Assembly (NCBI GenBank): GCA_036873755.1
Contig: JAVTVY010025351.1
Span: forward strand, 1 to 64,000
Length of the DNA: 64,000 nucleotides
Source: Hanleya hanleyi
Lineage: Eukaryota; Mollusca; Polyplacophora; Lepidopleurida; Hanleyidae
Direction: 5' to 3'
Shown: piece by piece, positions 59,439 through 64,000 of the stretch
Numbering within the stretch: the stretch's first letter is position 1
How the letters are laid out: each line of letters opens with the position of its first letter
Notes under the pieces: generated by a model
Databases searched by the model: none
The model's input: only the letters and a program-made list of their open reading frames with translations
Told to the model about the DNA's origin: nothing
Translations under genes and position numbers: made by a program

Positions 59439-60011
59439 ATGGCTTATACTTGTTCTGAGTGTGAACGCAGGTTCACCAGACATTACGATATGATGTGACA
59501 CCAGGAAAATATACATGGAATTGAAGACTCCGAGAAGTCCGTTGAGGCGGATGCTGATACAGAGACTGCTGAGAGTGTATCGACTGATACCGAAACAGAG
59601 ATTGCTGACAGTCTGTCTACTGATACTGAGAGCTTGACCTCAGATCGTCAGCCTACATCCCAGGAAAGTGAGGCAGAACCTACCTTTTGGGATCGTATTG
59701 TGACATCAGCTATCAATACTCACGCTGCAGCGATCGAGGACGCGGGACAGGATAACTTACAACAGGCGTACACCCAAATGCGCCCCTGCATCAGGAAAAC
59801 AGCCATGGCGATCTATGAACAGTATACCTTACTACCGCTTGAAATGAAAGGCGACCCCACGCACAGGTCCATCATGAAGACCAAGCGTCACTTGGAAGAG
59901 AATATGAGGCTACCACCCACCGAGGCCCTGGAAAATGCGACCAGAATGCGCAAACAACTGTTTCAGGACATGCTGCCCGAACAATATCCAGGCCTGCCCG
60001 ACGACGATTAG
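59439..60011 (+). pseudogene. C2H2 finger plus acidic plus small helical domain ORF, right-arm copy
   Basis: Complete layout from MAYTC to LPEQYPGLPDDD: finger, acidic Thr/Asp/Glu repeats, then the helical domain with IRKTAMAIYEQYTLLPLEMK and RMRKQLFQDMLP. The finger keeps its first His, but the codon just before it is TGA where the left arm has CGA, so the frame is interrupted at ~59,496. The downstream part is open to 60,011. Confidence 0.7.
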
Positions 60012-60445
60012 AACAAACGGATGAGAGCGAACATGGCCGAAGATGGGACTTTCTTAAGGACGGCCTCTGATTGGACAAGAGCAGCCGAGAATACATATAA
60101 CAGGCAAGAACGAATATGACAGATACAGCGCCAAATGGCGGTCTCTGATTGGACAAGAGTCTTCTCGAATTGTAAACATACCCAACGCGGCTCTCCCAGC
60201 GTGGGTATGATGTAACATTGAGGAGAATAAACTATATGAAAACTTGTTGTTGTTGTTGTTGTTCTCTCATCTGTCATCCTTGTTGTTGTTGTTGTTTTTC
60301 TCTCATCTGTCTATATCATGGCGCCAAGGCGTTATGCTAGGGCGTTAAGGCGGACGTTGACGGGCGTCACTGCATTTCCAATGAATTAGTGACAATTCCA
60401 TGAAAATCAGAGCTTTTGGGCTAATTCACCAGGGCGTTGAGCTTG

Positions 60446-60870
60446 GCGTTGGCGAGCGTTGCTACAAGATGCCACTTCACACGACGCATTCGGACCACGG
60501 ATGGTCCATTTCTATCCCAAAACACCTTCCTTCACACCCGCCAAATGCCCGCTTTGGCTACTACTCCTACTGATGACGTCACAGATGACGTGAATATACC
60601 TCAAATCGGGATCTACACCCCGAGAGCTACAAAATAACACCTCCCACGACACATTCGGACCAATAGTGGTCCATCTCTACACCCAATACCTTCCTTCACT
60701 TCCCCAAAATGCCCACTTTGGCTACTACTCGTACTGATGACGTCACCGATGACTTCACAGATGGAGTGCACATCCTTCAAGTGGGGGTCTACACCCCGAG
60801 AGCTACAAAATGACACCCCACACGACGCATTCGGAGCAATAGTGGTCCATCTCTACACCAAATACCTTCC
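60446..60870. repeat. Repeat units with CRE sites, right arm
   Basis: Inverted counterpart of 53,626-54,110; TGACGTCA at 60,574 and 60,738. Unlike the left arm it runs without interruption into the NRF1-like block, which gives the empty site for the Penelope insertion. Confidence 0.85.
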
Positions 60871-61540
60871 TTCACTTCCCCAAAATGGCCACTTTACTTA
60901 CTACACCCAACTGCGCATGCGCAGATTGACGAGACTTGCAATAAAAAACACGCCATTCTGACTACCCCACGAAAGCTTCACTTTGACACCTCCCACAACC
61001 CATTTGGACCACTAGTGTCCCACCTCGACCGCAAAACGTCTATTTCCATACCCTTTTCCCACAATTCCGTGTCTGCGCATGCTCAGAATGTCGATAACGG
61101 CCGAGACATTAGTCCAGGCGGATGCTCCCTCACATATGCTTCACATTGATACCTCATACGACTCCATAGAACCACTAGTGGTTCACCAAGACCCCAAAAA
61201 CGTCCATTTCCATACCCTTTCCCCACAATTCCCTGTCTGCGCATGCGCAGAATGTTGACCACGGCCGAGACACTAGTCCAGGCGGATGCCCCCTCACATA
61301 TGCTTCACATTGATAACTCATACGACTCCATCGGCCCATTAGGGGCTCCCCTAGATCCCAAAACGTCTATTTCCATACCCTTTGTCTACTGCGCATGCGC
61401 AGAATGACGATATTCCAACCCCACACCCACTCTGTCGAATGCTCCTTCACGAATGCTTCACATTGATACACCATACGACTCCATAGGACCACTAGTGGCC
61501 CACCTAGACCCCAAAACGTCTATTTCCATACCCTTTGTCA
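60860..61540. repeat. Tandem units with TGCGCATGCGCA, right arm
   Basis: The 12-mer or a one-base variant lies at 60,912, 61,074, 61,238 and 61,390. Units carry CCCCAAAACGTCTATTTCCA and GCTTCACATTGATAC, the inverse of the left-arm units. Confidence 0.9.
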
Positions 61541-61584
61541 GAGACAACAGAGACAAAGTCAACCATGATGTGGTTTTAATTCTT

Positions 61585-62256
61585 TTTATTATCCCATCAT
61601 CAAACACACACACCCCAGCTGCGGAAGCCACTGTGGGTGTGTTTCCATTATTTTTGCATGTAAACGTGGTGGGTGTCTCCGGGAAAGATTCCTGTCCGTA
61701 GTTGAAGGTGATCAGGGGTGGCTTGCTTAAGGTCAAAGAGCATACACCCGTGCTGAGGGGTTGTCGCATCTTTAAAGGCTTCCAACGCAAACGATGTGCG
61801 GCCGGGATACATCTGTCTCGCCAGGTGCAGCAGTTGAGTGGTATCTCTCGGGTTTTTGAAGACCACCAGGTAGTGGGCATTTAAGCTGATGTTCCGATGT
61901 TCTTTGTTTTTACTGAACAGATTCTGCACAATGTACATGATGCTGAGCCGTCGATGATGGCTGCCTTTGGTAAAGAGTTGGGTGACCCGAGCATTCGTCT
62001 CCGCCATGAGATCATCCAGAACCACCAAGGTGTCGGCTTCCAAATCGGCCAGGTTGGGTAGGCCTTACACGAACGTGATATGGGGAATTGCTGCATACGC
62101 TGTCTGCCATTCTCCATAACACCACGCGACTCGGGCAATGGGTGGGGTGATCATGCTGTCGGCGTGTTGAAGGAGCTTCCTGACGAAGTGCGTTTTGCCG
62201 GAGCCCGTCGGTCCTGCGGTGACGCAAGTGAAGGGATGCTGCCACCGAGGGTCCAT
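61585..62256 (-). pseudogene. Polinton-type packaging ATPase with one in-frame stop
   Basis: Begins MDPRWQHPFTCVTAGPTGSG; the P-loop GPTGSGKT (residues 15-22) is intact. A TAA at 62,065-62,067 interrupts the same frame, which resumes with GLPNLADLEADTLVVLDDLM (Walker B) and SIMYIVQNLFSKNKEHRNIS, ending GIFPGDTHHVYMQK at 61,648. Only the single stop separates the halves, so this is a recent lesion, an assembly error or read-through. AATAAA on the minus strand near 61,588 may be its polyadenylation signal. It is a paralogue of the palindrome ATPase but without the N-terminal finger. Confidence 0.75.
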
Positions 62257-62718
62257 GGTTCGAGCTGTATGCGCTGTCGTGGTAACCCGCTCTTGAAAAT
62301 TGGGAAGGAGTGAACTGGAATGGTGGTGGGTACAACGTCGGTCGTCGTTGTCGATGGGCGTTCACTGTGAGTGATGAAATCTGGTGGGTTTTCAGACGTA
62401 GTGGGTGTACTTGGTGTAGGTGTTGATTGTATACTCGGTGTGGAGCTCGATGTGGCTTGTACACGTGGTGTGGTGGTGATGACTGGGCTCGCTTCGATCA
62501 CGGGGTTGACTGGTGTAGAGAAGGTTTGTAGACTGGTTTGACTGTCACTCACCGCTGGAGTTCTAAGTTGGTTAAGTAGAGTGCTGAGATAGACTACGTC
62601 GTAAGACACACCTCCGTACAACACACTCAGCAGAATTAGCAATATCACCACGAAGCCCACTTGCGCTTTGCGCGTTTTGGGAGACGCTTGTGTTCAGAGG
62701 CAGCTGCTGTTGGTCCAT
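62151..62718 (-). pseudogene. Membrane-anchored Ser/Thr-rich ORF between integrase and ATPase
   Basis: The open frame contains a hydrophobic segment VGFVVILLILLSVLYGG then a long Ser/Thr/Pro-rich region (TTPRVQATSSSTPSIQSTPT). Its last ~105 nt overlap the ATPase start in another frame. This frame has no ATG before the hydrophobic part (it opens at a GTG). A plausible N-terminus starting MDQQQLPLNTSVSQNAQ sits at 62,718 in an adjacent frame, so a single frame change is likely. Function unknown; a virion-membrane or host-membrane role is only a guess. Confidence 0.5.
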
Positions 62719-62768
62719 AGCACCTTGGTCGAACGTGGAATGAAGGATGATGGTAGTGGTGTCTGGCT

Positions 62769-63968
62769 TTATAGTCGTTTCACCTGGTTGGCCGCGACCC
62801 AGGAATTGAAGGAACTGGGCCAGCCTTGCCATTTGACGAAATGAAACAGTTTGCCACGGCGTCGCTCGGTTTTCAAAATCTCCTCCACCGTGTAGTAGTC
62901 TTGCTTTGTTTTTACGACAGGCTGTAATTCCGTCTCGTAAAACGTCCCTAGCAACGGTTCCCCTTGAAGATCTTCCAGTTCATAGATTCGATGCTGTCGG
63001 GGTAGGCGCCGTTTAATCAGGAAGTGCTCATCGCTCCAGTTGGGCAAGTAACTTTTCTCAAATTGACCTTTCACTTTACTGATCCGTACAGGGTCCCCGA
63101 CCTTAAACACCCCCTTCGGTGCTCGTTGCGATTGTATGGGGTACAAGACACGCCGGACTTGGGCTTCATTGCGTTGGGTGACGGTATTGGGGGCTCTCAG
63201 TATACTCCTGTGATAGGCGCGATTGTAACTACTCACAAGTTTCGGGAGAACATCGATGTACCGCCTTGTATTCTTACAGGTGAAATATTTATACATGCGG
63301 CCTTTGAATGTCCTGTTGAACCTTTCCACAATGGAAGCCTTGGTCTCGTTGTACGTATGGAAGAAAAACACCTTCTGGGCTTTCAGAAACTGTTGGAACG
63401 GTCTGTTGAGGAATTCCGTGCCTTCGTCGGTTTGCAAATACAAGGGTTTGCGCCCGGTCTTGAAGATGTCCTTGAACGCCGCTATGAGATTCGCCCCCGT
63501 TTTCGTCCGGATGGGTACCACCCACGCATACTTCGACAGGATATCGATGCACGTCAAGATATACTGATTCCCATCGTTGTGTTTGGCAAAGGCGCTTATA
63601 TCGACCAAATCCGTTTGCCACTGGGCATCTATTCCTCCCACGATGACCCGGTTCCGTAGAAAATGGCGACGGACAGATCGATATAAGGTATAGGTGTCTT
63701 GTTTTTTTAACCAATCTCGGACTTGGGCACGTTGTATCCCCTGGGGTTTGGCCGCTCGATAGAGAGCCGACAATGCATTATAGGCCGCCGGACTGTCGGG
63801 ACTGTAGTATAAGTTATCCAACACCTTTTCCCAGCTCTTCATGGTGATAAATGATGATGAACCCTTGCTGTATCGTTTATTTATAACGATATATCTTGGG
63901 CCGGAGTTTTTCTGATTTTCTTCTTCGGCTTCTGCCAGCATATTGTCCATGATAAATAACCAGTCCAT
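62769..63968 (-). CDS. Polinton/Maverick integrase with C-terminal chromodomain
   Basis: Retroviral-type DDE integrase that would insert the element's DNA. The 399-residue frame is uninterrupted. The catalytic triad is D120 (WQTD), D181 (QTDEGTEF) and E215 (IVERFNRTFKG), with 60 and 33 residues between them, normal for rve integrases. An SH3-like segment (GVFKVGDPVRISKVKGQFEK) follows, then a chromodomain at ~357-391 (YYTVEEILKTERRRGKLFHF ... WQGWPSSFNSW). The frame stays open upstream of this Met to the window edge (EEERSSDEM), so the true start may lie outside. The same-strand ORFs downstream (membrane ORF, ATPase) form the usual Polinton order. Confidence 0.88.
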   Translation of the reverse strand: MDWLFIMDNMLAEAEEENQKNSGPRYIVINKRYSKGSSSFITMKSWEKVLDNLYYSPDSPAAYNALSALYRAAKPQGIQRAQVRDWLKKQDTYTLYRSVRRHFLRNRVIVGGIDAQWQTDLVDISAFAKHNDGNQYILTCIDILSKYAWVVPIRTKTGANLIAAFKDIFKTGRKPLYLQTDEGTEFLNRPFQQFLKAQKVFFFHTYNETKASIVERFNRTFKGRMYKYFTCKNTRRYIDVLPKLVSSYNRAYHRSILRAPNTVTQRNEAQVRRVLYPIQSQRAPKGVFKVGDPVRISKVKGQFEKSYLPNWSDEHFLIKRRLPRQHRIYELEDLQGEPLLGTFYETELQPVVKTKQDYYTVEEILKTERRRGKLFHFVKWQGWPSSFNSWVAANQVKRL

Positions 63969-64000
63969 CTCGTCTGATGACCGCTCTTCCTCCGTAAGCA

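Larger units (their letters stand above)
49735..61540. repeat. ~11.8-kb imperfect palindrome of Polinton-like DNA
   Basis: Mirror symmetry about ~56,687. From the centre outwards each arm has GAGCTC/AAGCTT words, a CCA-type microsatellite, a finger-ATPase ORF, a small-domain ORF, a second C2H2 ORF, a CRE-containing repeat block (53,626-54,060 / 60,446-60,870) and an NRF1-like repeat block (49,735-50,524 / 60,860-61,540). The left arm has gained a Penelope-like element (50,525-53,625). The right arm has gained a LINE fragment (57,262-59,081) and lost the counterpart of about 55,389-56,112. Arm identity is high but not complete, so each arm has its own lesions. Confidence 0.9.
61560..64000 (-). 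mobile_element. Polinton/Maverick-like element, partial (integrase-ATPase end)
   Basis: Three minus-strand genes in close order (integrase, membrane ORF, ATPase) adjoin the palindrome. PolB, protease and capsid genes are not in the window. The terminal repeat and target duplication are not visible, so it is uncertain whether this block and the palindrome are parts of one element. Confidence 0.7.

Noticed and set aside
63024..63659. 211-codon plus-strand ORF
   Set aside because: It is the antisense shadow of the integrase, whose minus-strand frame has all catalytic motifs.

Overview
The window is animal nuclear DNA, most likely from a mollusc. Genes are split into short exons with GT/AG introns. 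Introns and spacers are packed with minisatellites, fold-back elements and small terminal-inverted-repeat (TIR) elements. One 5S-derived SINE is present, with the GTGAGTGAGT-type tail that I associate with molluscan SINEs. There is no prokaryotic signal. Many long open frames are artefacts of tandem repeats whose unit length is a multiple of three.

Left half (1-25.2 kb): the first nine coding exons of the LSD1/KDM1A histone demethylase lie on the minus strand, from the start codon at 21100 down to 2699. The rest of the gene lies off the left edge. Its introns hold the most striking repeats: about 50 copies of a ~53-bp unit copied from the exon 9/intron 9 junction (56-2736), a 21-bp minisatellite interrupted by a TIR element (9.7-13.5 kb), a 29-bp minisatellite (13.7-14.6 kb) and a ~150-bp array carrying nuclear-receptor half-sites (16.9-18.25 kb).

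Middle (25.2-42.3 kb): a divergently transcribed plus-strand gene encodes a DUF4140/DUF4139 protein of the F37C4.5/MuiA type. Between its constitutive exons 5 and 7 lies an array of related alternative exons (32.67-36.72 kb). Five look intact, one or two have doubtful donors and two are decayed. Exon phases require exactly one to be included, so this is a candidate mutually exclusive exon array and the best candidate for an undescribed system here. From 42.3 to 49.7 kb I see only repeats, one minisatellite and a weak membrane-protein-like ORF.

Right part (49.7-64 kb): virus-like mobile DNA. An ~11.8-kb imperfect palindrome centred near 56,687 carries mirrored, decayed copies of a Polinton/Maverick-like block: a C2H2 finger fused to a packaging-type ATPase, plus two related small-domain ORFs. 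The flanks carry repeat arrays with TGCGCATGCGCA (NRF1-like) and TGACGTCA (CRE) sites. The left arm is interrupted by a Penelope-like element with GIY-YIG ahead of the RT (Naiad type). The right arm is interrupted by a LINE fragment that replaced ~0.7 kb. Beyond the palindrome, 61.6-64.0 kb holds a second Polinton-like block on the minus strand: an intact chromodomain integrase, a membrane-anchored Ser/Thr-rich ORF and an ATPase with one in-frame stop.
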